Part shown: one piece after another, positions 14,100 through 20,214 of the stretch
How the letters are laid out: the number at the start of each line of letters is the position of its first letter
How positions within the stretch are numbered: position 1 is the stretch's first letter
Source of the DNA: a virus
Length of the DNA stretch: 23,613 nucleotides
Virus record (IMG/VR): IMGVR_UViG_3300023500_000029
Span: 1 to 23,613 of that record
Direction: 5' to 3' (one strand)
The notes under the pieces: model-generated
Databases searched by the model: none
Told to the model about the DNA's origin: nothing
Seen by the model: the letters and a program-made list of their open reading frames with translations, nothing else
Translations under genes and position numbers: made by a program

Positions 14100-14767
14100 C
14101 TATTTTTTTCGAATCGATTCATTGTACTCATCCCATACAGAACCCACGATCGAAATGCCATGCATTAACAGGCAAGGCTGCCCTAATCCACCGCCGTCGT
14201 ACGGAAGTATGTGACGAAATTCATAGTCGTTAAAGCACTGGAATAACGTATTCATTTCTCCGCTCATGTCAAGTACAGGGCAGGATTTTGACGATACTGA
14301 GGTAAGATTCCAATCGAATTCGTAGTCTCTTATGCATTTACCAATGCCCTCTCTATCTTCCTCTTTGGGCATTTTGCCACAGTCACTAAGCGTGCATTTA
14401 GAGCATTTTTTGCCCTCAACCCAAGCCTGTGCTGTGGCTCTTATTTTTTTTCTTCTTCTTCGCTTATTCTATTGGCTACTGAACACAACTCTCCAACGGC
14501 TATGTACGTTTTCAAAGAATTATTATCTGAAAGGTCTGCATAGTTTGCAAACTTTTCAAAATCAACATCAACACCGTCAACGCTCAACTTAGTGACGCAG
14601 TTTTCCAATGCATATTTTCCCAATTCAATCCGGTCGCTAAAGTGTTGGCTAGATAACAGCTCAAGCATATGGCTCTGCTGGCTTGTTGTGAACTGTTTAC
14701 ATTTTCCTTTTATTTTAAGCTCTTTGTCTTTAATACTGTACTCGCTTTCTTTTAGAAATTTCACCAT
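14100..14767 (-). CDS. Tail assembly chaperone GT-type fusion by -1 frameshift
   Basis: Ribosomes reading the upstream chaperone meet a run of eight A (minus strand, 14444-14451) directly before its TAA stop. A -1 slip there enters a frame that stays open for 114 codons, to the TAG at 14100, giving a fusion of about 222 aa. The extension begins IRATAQAWVEGKKCSKCTLS (a CxxC-x5-C cluster) and includes HILPYDGGGLGQP and VWDEYNES, similar to the PGGLLDQ-containing ends of other chaperone extensions. The only internal start, ATG at 14372, lacks a convincing ribosome site, which favours the frameshift. As in lambda G/GT, the fusion would link the tape measure to tube subunits. Confidence 0.75.
14441..14767 (-). 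CDS. Tail assembly chaperone, G-type (short form)
   Basis: This 108-aa acidic protein (start MVKFLKESEYSIKDKELKIK, end RISEEEEKK) binds and stabilises the tape measure before tube assembly. A longer in-frame start exists at 14839, but it lies inside the terminator hairpin, so I chose the ATG at 14767, which has GGAG nine bases upstream. The gene sits between the tail tube and tape measure genes, as expected. Its terminal codons GAA-GAA-AAA-AAA-TAA form the slippery site for the longer product. The body shows alternating helices, typical of these chaperones. Confidence 0.8.
   Translation of the reverse strand: MVKFLKESEYSIKDKELKIKGKCKQFTTSQQSHMLELLSSQHFSDRIELGKYALENCVTKLSVDGVDVDFEKFANYADLSDNNSLKTYIAVGELCSVANRISEEEEKK
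14444..14451 (-). promoter_or_regulatory. Slippery A8 run, -1 ribosomal frameshift site
   Basis: Eight consecutive A on the minus strand lie immediately before the stop of the short chaperone (GAA-AAA-AAA-TAA). The A-AAA-AAA heptamer permits -1 re-pairing, and the -1 frame continues to 14100. No obvious strong hairpin follows within ten bases. Confidence 0.7.
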
Positions 14768-14808
14768 TTTGGTATTCTCCACTTTGTTTGGGTTATTTTT
14801 TTTAAACG

Positions 14809-14837
14809 AAAAAGGGGCTCCTCTTTCGAAGAACCCC
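14809..14837 (-). terminator. Intrinsic terminator after the tail tube gene
   Basis: A 10-bp stem (arms 14837-14828 and 14823-14814 on the minus strand, GGGG pairing with CCCC and a GAAA tetraloop) is followed by TTTTT at 14813-14809. It would end transcripts from the tail-tube block. The promoter at 14838-14866 overlaps it, with its expected start site inside the first arm. Confidence 0.8.
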
Positions 14838-14866
14838 ATACTATCATTAATTGCGCATTAAGTCAA
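14838..14866 (-). promoter_or_regulatory. Promoter for chaperone/tape-measure block
   Basis: The -35 element TTGACT (14861-14866) and -10 element TAGTAT (14838-14843) are separated by 17 bases in the short gap after the tail tube stop. Transcription should begin near 14831, inside the first arm of the terminator stem, so its own transcript could not form the full hairpin. Confidence 0.6.
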
Positions 14867-14868
14867 TA

Positions 14869-15774
14869 TTAAGAAAACGTTAATATAAACTGGTCATCGC
14901 CAACGCTTTCGTAAAGCCTGTAAGATGTCTCTAGGATATCCCTTTCAGCTCTTTCTGCGTACGCCATGCTTTCTTTACGAGCTACGGGAAAGCTAGCAGA
15001 GAACTGATTACCTACAGAGCCGAAGGTGAAACTGATAGCAGCGTCAAGCCCTGCAGCAAGACCATCCCATTCAGCGGTTGAGGAAACCGAGTCCTTTGTG
15101 ATGGATGCCGTTGGATTTCGATCTGCAATCTGAAAAGAATGCTCACCAATGACATAATGCTCTTGCAAATCCACACCATCGTCAAATGATAAAGCCGCCA
15201 CTTTGATATTGCCCAAGTTTTCGGTTGCAACGTCAACGTTGTTAGCGATAATCGGCTGTGAAGCCTGATAAACAGCTCCGGCCGGTAGCGCTGTGGCTGT
15301 TGGTGCAGTATAAAGGGCTTGCATTGTGAACTTTAAAACGGTAACCTGCCCGATTGTTGTTTCGAATGTCATCTTGCCCTTTCCGCCGATTAATTTCCAA
15401 AGCTTGCCGTCTTTGTATACGTAAATCGTACAGGTTTCGGCGGAGGTGGTTGAAGGTTCGTAGGTAACATCAACGCCAGCGTTTACAGTTTCAACAAGTC
15501 CGCACGCTTTAAGCAACGGGGCGAGTTCTGGTGAAGTACCCGCAGCGCCGGAGCCTTTTAGCTCCACTTCAATTTCAGCCGTAGCTGTCTTTTTACCAAT
15601 CATATGCGGAAGCATACCCATGGTATTTTTGAGAACCTTGCGGTCGATCGCCTCAATGTTGGGTGTAATGTTTGCCGTAATAACTCTGATTGCATTAAGT
15701 GCAGGCGTAGGAATGGAATCCGTACCAGCAACTGGTTCAATCTTTGTCAATATCAGGCGGTCAAAAATGCTCAT
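14869..15774 (-). CDS. Major tail tube protein
   Basis: This 301-aa beta-rich protein starts MSIFDRLILTKIEPVAGTDS, followed by PTPALNAIRV (23-32), a block common in siphophage tube proteins. A GKGKMTFETTIGQVTVLKFT strand pair (about 132-151) and a C-terminal domain with PTASITKDSV and ESMAYAERAERDI fit the two-strand-layer tube fold. GAGGAG lies seven bases upstream, and the ATG shares its A with the stop of the 36-aa gene (TAATG). A terminator follows it closely, so the gene may be highly expressed from upstream. The family call is strong from size, place and fold pattern. Confidence 0.82.
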   Translation of the reverse strand: MSIFDRLILTKIEPVAGTDSIPTPALNAIRVITANITPNIEAIDRKVLKNTMGMLPHMIGKKTATAEIEVELKGSGAAGTSPELAPLLKACGLVETVNAGVDVTYEPSTTSAETCTIYVYKDGKLWKLIGGKGKMTFETTIGQVTVLKFTMQALYTAPTATALPAGAVYQASQPIIANNVDVATENLGNIKVAALSFDDGVDLQEHYVIGEHSFQIADRNPTASITKDSVSSTAEWDGLAAGLDAAISFTFGSVGNQFSASFPVARKESMAYAERAERDILETSYRLYESVGDDQFILTFS

Positions 15775-15884
15775 TATTTAGTCTCCTCGGTTTTGTTCTT
15801 TTCTTTTATTCTCTCATCTCTGCGTAGAAATGACTCTGTACGAGTCTCCACAGATTTAGCGGGTGCTGATTTAGTCTTAGCCAT
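15774..15884 (-). CDS. 36-aa basic hypothetical protein
   Basis: This small ORF (MAKTKSAPAKSVETRTESFL and onward, ending NKTEETK) fills the gap between the tail terminator-like gene and the tail tube. It has a near-perfect GGAGG eight bases upstream of its ATG, placed over the end of the preceding gene. Its stop overlaps the tube ATG (TAATG). It is Lys/Arg/Glu-rich and probably helical or disordered, with no known family. The strong ribosome site and tight overlap make translation likely. It may help load or chaperone tube subunits, but that is a guess. Confidence 0.7.
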   Translation of the reverse strand: MAKTKSAPAKSVETRTESFLRRDERIKEKNKTEETK

Positions 15885-15885
15885 T

Positions 15886-16305
15886 TTATAATCCTCCGGC
15901 CATAGTTCCTTCAAAGGTAATCCTAAGAGGTCGTTCGAAATAGCCGTACGGTGCGAATTTGCTACCGCTTCGTTCAGTGTACGGTAATATTCGAATTATA
16001 GCCACATTTCCGCCCAGTGTCAAGTCTGAAGATATTACTTTTTTAAGTTCATCGTCCAAATTATTCAATGCAGTTGAAACTCCACCGATTTGGTTGACGT
16101 ATCCGATTATATTAATGTCAAAGCTGATATCTGCAAATCCGCCGGTCTTCCAAGCATACTCTTCTGCGCCATCGTCTTCTATGATTACAGCGGGGAATTG
16201 AGTGGTCGCAATATCATCAATAGGGCGAAATTCTCGCGTCACTAATTTAATACCTTTCATACCTTCAAGCAGTGACTTGATTAATACAAGAATATCTTCA
16301 CGCAC
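15886..16305 (-). CDS. Tail terminator/completion-like protein
   Basis: This 139-aa protein starts MREDILVLIKSLLEGMKGIK. It has a central strand region with FPAVIIEDDGAEEYAW (38-53), a helix with LNNLDDELKKVISSD (81-95), and a C-terminal FAPYGYFERPLRITFEG strand pair. This helix-strand-strand-helix-strand layout, size and position before the tail tube match tail terminator proteins of the lambda U or Mu gp37 type, which cap the tube and join it to the head. It overlaps the preceding connector gene by eight bases. Confidence 0.68.
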   Translation of the reverse strand: MREDILVLIKSLLEGMKGIKLVTREFRPIDDIATTQFPAVIIEDDGAEEYAWKTGGFADISFDINIIGYVNQIGGVSTALNNLDDELKKVISSDLTLGGNVAIIRILPYTERSGSKFAPYGYFERPLRITFEGTMAGGL

Positions 16306-16759
16306 GGAATACTCTCCTGCCGTTGTTTACTCTACGCTCTAAATCTGAAAATTGACTATCACCATTGAAGTCGTACAACGCCAACAGCTTGACGATTGAC
16401 CATTCTTCGCTATACATTTTTTTGTAAAATTCAGATTTGCGGCTAAACGAATCACCATCGGCATCTTTCATGGTTGACATTTTTGGGTAAATGTATGCGT
16501 ATGCAGCGCGGTAAATTGTTAACTTCTTAAGAACCGCTGAATTAAGTCGAGTAACATCAAGTGGTATAAATGCGTAAAAAGACAAGTCAGTATTCTCACG
16601 TATAAAGGTTGACCTTATCGCGCTGGGGTACCATGAGGATTTTATTAAGTTAATAATATCCTCTTCAGCATTAGCCAAATCATTAGTAAAATCATTATGA
16701 CCATGCCGAAAAATGTCAGGCATAAAATCCTGCAGGTCAGATTCTGTCGCGAATGCCAT
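16298..16759 (-). CDS. Head-tail connector/adaptor protein
   Basis: This 153-aa mainly helical protein starts MAFATESDLQDFMPDIFRHG, contains LANAEEDIINLIKSSW (28-43), and has a long helix LKKLTIYRAAYAYIYP (77-92) followed by an acidic D-A-D-G-D turn. Such all-helical 140-160-aa proteins that start with an AT-x-x-DL motif and lie just downstream of the capsid gene are usually gp6/gp15-type adaptors or Mu gp36-like (DUF1320) proteins. It would bind under the portal and offer the surface for the tail. I am confident of the class by position and helicity, not of the exact family. Confidence 0.65.
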   Translation of the reverse strand: MAFATESDLQDFMPDIFRHGHNDFTNDLANAEEDIINLIKSSWYPSAIRSTFIRENTDLSFYAFIPLDVTRLNSAVLKKLTIYRAAYAYIYPKMSTMKDADGDSFSRKSEFYKKMYSEEWSIVKLLALYDFNGDSQFSDLERRVNNGRRVFRA

Positions 16760-16765
16760 ACCTTA

Positions 16766-16987
16766 CTACTTCGTATTCTTTACTTTGGCTTTTGTTGTTG
16801 CCGTTTTCTTCGCAGTGCCTTTAACAATTTCAGCGCCGTATCCGAGCGTTAAAGTTTTGACCTGTGCTTCTGTTGCATCTAGTTCAGAAAAAAGAGTACC
16901 AGCGCCGTCACTAACAAACACAACTCCGCCCCTAGATATTTTAGTGCCTTTCGCAACATGTTCATAACCCTTAAATTCAAATCTCAC
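16766..16987 (-). CDS. Small head protein, GTG start
   Basis: This 73-aa protein starts at GTG, with AGGAG six bases upstream. Residues 1-45 form short strands (KGYEHVAKGTKISRGGVVFV, later a GTLFSEL turn), and the C-terminal 20 residues are a Lys/Thr/Ala-rich basic tail (KKTATTKAKVKNTK). It sits directly after the capsid terminator and before the connector. Small SH3-like or decoration proteins are often found here, and the basic tail may touch DNA or the capsid. The function is not recognised. No clear promoter is visible after the terminator, although TTAATATATATTAA (a perfect palindrome) lies just upstream. Confidence 0.62.
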   Translation of the reverse strand: MRFEFKGYEHVAKGTKISRGGVVFVSDGAGTLFSELDATEAQVKTLTLGYGAEIVKGTAKKTATTKAKVKNTK

Positions 16988-17044
16988 AATATTCTCCTTT
17001 TGTTTTGTAAAGGCTTCCCTTTTTAATATTAATATATATTAACA

Positions 17045-17080
17045 TTAAAAAAGGAGGGGCTTCCGCCCCTTCCTCTTTAC
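17045..17080 (-). terminator. Strong intrinsic terminator after capsid gene
   Basis: The core stem AGGGGC-GGAA-GCCCCT (minus strand, 17070-17055) extends through GG/CC and A/T pairs with one bulged A and is followed by TTTTTT (17052-17047). It lies about 15 bases after the capsid stop, as expected for a highly expressed gene. Confidence 0.85.
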
Positions 17081-17094
17081 CTATTTAGACCTTC

Positions 17095-18003
17095 TTATTT
17101 TACACCGGTCAATTTAGCAAGGCCGCGCCTGTTGTATGAGGCAAAACCAGCATACCACTTAACACGAGCTAACTCATCGTCAGTCTGTTCTTTACCGCCA
17201 AGCATCTGAACCTTGATGCCAGCATCGCCTTCAGGATGGATTCCAGCAACACCGATCTTACGCGTGCCGTCATCGAAACAACCAGCAAAAACTTCGGATT
17301 CGTTAAGACCAATACCGCCGTTGCTAGGAATGAAATCATTGCGGAACATTGGGATGCCATTGAAAGAAGTCACTTTGCGCCCTGATTCGAGCGTCACTTC
17401 TTCACCTGAAACACCGCCCAAACCTCTCAAGTAAGAACGATACAGACGAATTACTTTAGAAGTAGTCATCAAAAAGTCAACATCGCCGTCTTTAGCCAGA
17501 ACCAAATCAAGCAATGCGTCCAAATCGTCAACAAGAGCAGCGCCACCGGCAGCAGTAGAAGCGGCAATCTGAACAGGGTCAACAAGGTTAGTCATTCCGT
17601 TAAACTGCGGGGCAACACCAGTTCCGGAAACCATAGCCTGCTGAAACTGACGGGATACGGATTTAGCTTTTGAGCTAATTTCCACAGCCATCTGGTCAAC
17701 GTTAGCGGAAGAGCTTGTTGCCTGAACCAAGCCATTAACTTCAGCGTCGCCGATAATGCTGGTTGGGAAGAAAGTTACAGGGGTAACAGAAGAAGCGTTT
17801 TTTGAAGTGATAGTGTCGCCAACACCATAAAATGCCGCGTCACCAAGCGCGAGCTCTCTGTTTACAGTTACCGATTGGCCGGTAAAGCCGTCGAACGGTA
17901 TAACGTCCATGATTGGGTTAACGCTGATGATATCTTCAGCAACGCCAACAACCAAATCATCCTGAATGAGTTTTGCCGCTTCTAGTAAAGTTTGTGTAGC
18001 CAT
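17095..18003 (-). CDS. Major capsid protein (HK97-fold type)
   Basis: This 302-aa protein forms the icosahedral shell. The N-terminal helix (MATQTLLEAAKLIQDDLVVG) precedes strands with INP-x-MD-like text (NPIMDVIPFDGFTGQSVTVN, 29-48). The long spine helix covers about 100-130 (VDQMAVEISSKAKSVSRQFQ). Also seen are DFLMTTSKVIRLYRSYLRG (175-193), FNGIPMFRNDFIP and GIHPEGDAGIKVQMLGG, phrases I know from about 300-aa phage capsids. There is no N-terminal delta domain long enough to act as scaffold, which agrees with a separate scaffold gene upstream. AGGAG lies nine bases upstream. It has its own promoter, a 150-base structured leader and a terminator. Confidence 0.88.
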   Translation of the reverse strand: MATQTLLEAAKLIQDDLVVGVAEDIISVNPIMDVIPFDGFTGQSVTVNRELALGDAAFYGVGDTITSKNASSVTPVTFFPTSIIGDAEVNGLVQATSSSANVDQMAVEISSKAKSVSRQFQQAMVSGTGVAPQFNGMTNLVDPVQIAASTAAGGAALVDDLDALLDLVLAKDGDVDFLMTTSKVIRLYRSYLRGLGGVSGEEVTLESGRKVTSFNGIPMFRNDFIPSNGGIGLNESEVFAGCFDDGTRKIGVAGIHPEGDAGIKVQMLGGKEQTDDELARVKWYAGFASYNRRGLAKLTGVK

Positions 18004-18165
18004 TTTTGTATTCTCCTAATAGAATAATTTTATTTTTTTGTTATCTTATTAGGTCAGCCTCTAGCCAAACCTAAATTTTTGAAGTACCAGACTTCTGCGG
18101 TATATTTTAATTTGTATGCCGCAGATATAACCTCTGCGGATTTCTTTTGCAAAACAAGTGGTGCG
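18004..18165 (-). promoter_or_regulatory. Structured leader of the capsid mRNA
   Basis: From the predicted start near 18160 to the ATG at 18003 the mRNA would have about 157 untranslated bases without any ATG. Two sets of three arms can pair in competing ways. The first set is CCGCAGA (18139-18133), TCTGCGG (18125-18119) and CCGCAGA (18100-18094). The second is TTAGGT (18074-18069), ACCTAATA (18054-18047) and TATTAGG (18021-18015), the last of which overlaps the AGGAG ribosome site (18017-18013). The arrangement suggests translational control or RNA stabilisation. Confidence 0.55.
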
Positions 18166-18185
18166 GATTATACCACCCGCACCAC
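18150..18185 (-). terminator. Possible terminator overlapping the capsid promoter
   Basis: A 9-bp inverted repeat (GTGGTGCGG at 18185-18177 on the minus strand, CCGCACCAC at 18166-18158) is followed by TTGTTTT. Transcripts arriving from the scaffold gene could form this GC-rich hairpin and stop. The loop is exactly where the capsid -10 box lies. It could equally be an operator dyad. Confidence 0.5.
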
Positions 18186-18195
18186 CTTATGTCAA
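18167..18195 (-). promoter_or_regulatory. Consensus sigma70 promoter of the capsid gene
   Basis: TTGACA (18190-18195), a 17-base spacer and TATAAT (18167-18172) match the consensus at every position. The -35 box begins five bases after the scaffold stop. A 9-bp dyad is centred on the -10 box. Confidence 0.82.
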
Positions 18196-18199
18196 CTAC

Positions 18200-18934
18200 T
18201 TATGAGCTACGGCGGGCAGCAATGCCTTTGGCAATTTTCTCACGAGTTGATAATTCTGCTTTTGAACCTTTACCTGTTCCACCGGTTGAGCCTGCGCCAG
18301 ACCCTGCAGACTTCACTAAATGAGGGCGGGATTCGATAATTCCAGAAACAACTTGCTCAACTGTCAAAGGATTACCTTCGCCATCAGTTGCTATATCGCC
18401 ACCTTTTTGAACGCGAACCTTGCCATTTTCATCAACAGAGATAGAATAAGCAGCTTTTGCAATTGTGACAATATCATTAGAATCAACGGCATTATTTGCC
18501 TTTGCGAGGTTTGAAATGCTGTCGTCTACGATTTTAGTCTCATACATGCCTTTCCATTTAGTTGCTTCGTTTTTGCCAGCCTCAATTTGTTCGGTTAATG
18601 TTTTTGTTTTTTCTTCCAGTAGCTTATCATAATCACCACGGGCAAGGGCTTCCTTTTCCTTTGCTTTAGCGGCTTCCTCTTTCATCTTTTTGAATTCGTT
18701 GGCATCAAACCCTTCTGTTTCAGTCCGAAGGTCACGGAGTTGAGTGCGATATTTCGCGGCATCTTCACGCGCTTCCTTCAGTTTTGATTCGGCCTCTGAT
18801 CCTGCGTTACTTGAACCAGCTCCTGCATCATCGTCAGAAGTTGAGCCGCCTGCGATATAAGGAACATATTCGCCATCAGGCATTAGCCAATGTTTTTTTG
18901 ATTTGTGTATTACTATCTTAGGATTGTTTGACAT
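18200..18934 (-). CDS. Capsid scaffold protein
   Basis: This 244-aa protein should guide procapsid assembly and leave before DNA entry. After a short N-terminal segment (VIHKSKKHWLMPDGEYVPYI) and a Ser/Gly/Asp-rich linker, residues about 46-125 are a highly charged coiled coil (ESKLKEAREDAAKYRTQL, then FKKMKEEAAKAKEKEALARG). A compact middle domain (130-185) follows, and a Gly/Ser linker leads to a basic C-terminus (LSTREKIAKGIAARRSS) that would bind the coat protein, as in other GPO/GP20-like scaffolds. GGAG lies nine bases upstream, and it has its own promoter at 18993-19021. No protease motif is seen. Confidence 0.8.
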   Translation of the reverse strand: MSNNPKIVIHKSKKHWLMPDGEYVPYIAGGSTSDDDAGAGSSNAGSEAESKLKEAREDAAKYRTQLRDLRTETEGFDANEFKKMKEEAAKAKEKEALARGDYDKLLEEKTKTLTEQIEAGKNEATKWKGMYETKIVDDSISNLAKANNAVDSNDIVTIAKAAYSISVDENGKVRVQKGGDIATDGEGNPLTVEQVVSGIIESRPHLVKSAGSGAGSTGGTGKGSKAELSTREKIAKGIAARRSS

Positions 18935-18992
18935 TTTTATTTTCTCCGGTTTGCTTTATTATTCAGCGGTACTTTTTTTAGCTGGTTTGCGT

Positions 18993-19021
18993 ATTATAAC
19001 CATATAGACCTGACAAGTCAA
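18993..19021 (-). promoter_or_regulatory. Sigma70-like promoter for the scaffold gene
   Basis: TTGACT (19016-19021), 17 bases, TATAAT (18993-18998) lie in the 99-bp gap after the Mu F-like gene. Its upstream edge shares the 13-mer ATAAGTAGTTGAC (19017-19029) with the capsid promoter (18191-18203). A tandem ATAGGCAT repeat lies just upstream, over the stop codon. Confidence 0.72.
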
Positions 19022-19033
19022 CTACTTATATGC

Positions 19034-19750
19034 CTATATGCCTATGACAGGGCTGAAATGATGGCGGCATCTCCAGCCACCTCTGACAATAAAAGGGTCG
19101 CCTGATTTCTTGCCCTGCCATGAGATTCCAGCCCACGCCGTAATTTGCTCACGAGTGAATACCTTACCCACATGACTAACACACCACGGCCTAGAATCTC
19201 CGATCAGATTGCCTATATATTTGTATTTGGTTACACCTGCATCGTCACCTTTTTTAAGCATTAAAGTGGCATCCACTTCCATCGTAAACGTGTCAACCTC
19301 AGTGTCTAATACTGAAAGCATAGAGCGTCCGGCCACATTAGGCTCCGGCAATATGAGCGCGCTTAATTGAGCAGGTAAAAGTTTATTGTCAATACTTTTT
19401 GAGCTATACAATAATTGCGTAAGCTTGTGCTCATACGAAGCCCTTACTCCTTGCATATTACTAAGCGAGGCCTGCTGCATTGCTAGCATAAGATCGTTAT
19501 CAGAAGCGTCATACAGTAAAGGAATACCTTTAGATTTGAATTCGGTTTTTATTCTCCGGCCGATATCATTAAAGTTTGTCACGTTTTGCTCAATGGAAAG
19601 CATGCCGCTCATAGTTCCTTTGACAAGTAGAAGAATATCCGAATACGATAAGCTGGTCAGGTCAAGCGTTGAAAGTATAACAACAGCCCGTTCAATCAAA
19701 ACGAGTTCCTCGCCTACGATTGACAGCCTTTTCTTAACTATTTCGGTCAT
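19034..19750 (-). CDS. Minor head protein, Mu F/SPP1 gp7-like
   Basis: This 238-aa protein is mostly helical over residues 1-160. The C-terminal domain holds IGDSRPWCVSHVGKVFTREQ (183-202) and then GDPFIVRGGWRCRHHFSPV (217-235). The D-x-R-x-x-C-x-x-H...G-x-R-C-x-H pattern is the signature of the Mu F/SPP1 gp7 minor head family, which binds the portal and enters the capsid, probably via a metal-binding knot. It is shorter than many family members, which often exceed 300 aa. Its start overlaps the previous stop (ATGA). An alternative is a stand-alone C-terminal domain of a split protein. Confidence 0.75.
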   Translation of the reverse strand: MTEIVKKRLSIVGEELVLIERAVVILSTLDLTSLSYSDILLLVKGTMSGMLSIEQNVTNFNDIGRRIKTEFKSKGIPLLYDASDNDLMLAMQQASLSNMQGVRASYEHKLTQLLYSSKSIDNKLLPAQLSALILPEPNVAGRSMLSVLDTEVDTFTMEVDATLMLKKGDDAGVTKYKYIGNLIGDSRPWCVSHVGKVFTREQITAWAGISWQGKKSGDPFIVRGGWRCRHHFSPVIGI

Positions 19751-20214
19751 TTCAACTCTCTCAGTACATTCTTCTCGTATTGTTTGAAGAACCTACTTTT
19801 GTCTTTTTCATTTAACCAGAAGAAATTCCTTTTTGGAACCCCTACTCCGTTGACATGCCTAGACGCTTTTTCTTGCTCTGATTTTCTTGTAAATCCAATA
19901 ACGGCGGTGCTTTTAACTGTACCAGACTTCTTTTTTGCCTGAAGGCTTGCCATCATATGACCCTTGTCAAATAAGTCAACCTTTCCAGTAAAGTGCCGCC
20001 CACCCCTCTTTCTCTTTTGCTTTAAGGTTTGTGTAGCGTACTCTTTAAAAAATTTTCCGTCAGTGTCTCGCCCTTTCAAAGTCCTCTCTTTTATAAACGT
20101 CGTAGCAGCAAGGGCTACCTTTAAGATTGCCCTTTCATTTGCAGATATAAGCCTTTTTTTTCTTCGGATCATATCTTTTACTACTTCGCTTATGTTACTC
20201 GTTACATTAGCCAT
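19747..20214 (-). CDS. Phage virion morphogenesis protein (gpG/gpS-like)
   Basis: This 155-aa basic protein begins with helices (ISEVVKDMIRRKKRLISANE). The middle segment FTGKVDLFDKGHMMASLQ (75-92) is similar to the T-G-x-L-x-x-S-x-x-x pattern of the PF05069 virion morphogenesis family. It ends with VPKRNFFWLNEKDKSRFF, where family members have a P-x-R-x-F-LG-L-x-x-D phrase. In P2 (S) and Mu (G) such proteins act in head-tail completion. Here it lies between portal and the Mu F-like gene, rather than after F as in Mu. It overlaps the portal end by eight bases and the next start by four. Confidence 0.68.
   Translation of the reverse strand: MANVTSNISEVVKDMIRRKKRLISANERAILKVALAATTFIKERTLKGRDTDGKFFKEYATQTLKQKRKRGGRHFTGKVDLFDKGHMMASLQAKKKSGTVKSTAVIGFTRKSEQEKASRHVNGVGVPKRNFFWLNEKDKSRFFKQYEKNVLRELK

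Noticed and set aside
16988-17044. Promoter for the 73-aa gene in the AT-rich stretch
   Set aside because: TTAATATATATTAA is a palindrome with -10-like text, but no -35-like element lies at 15-19 bp.
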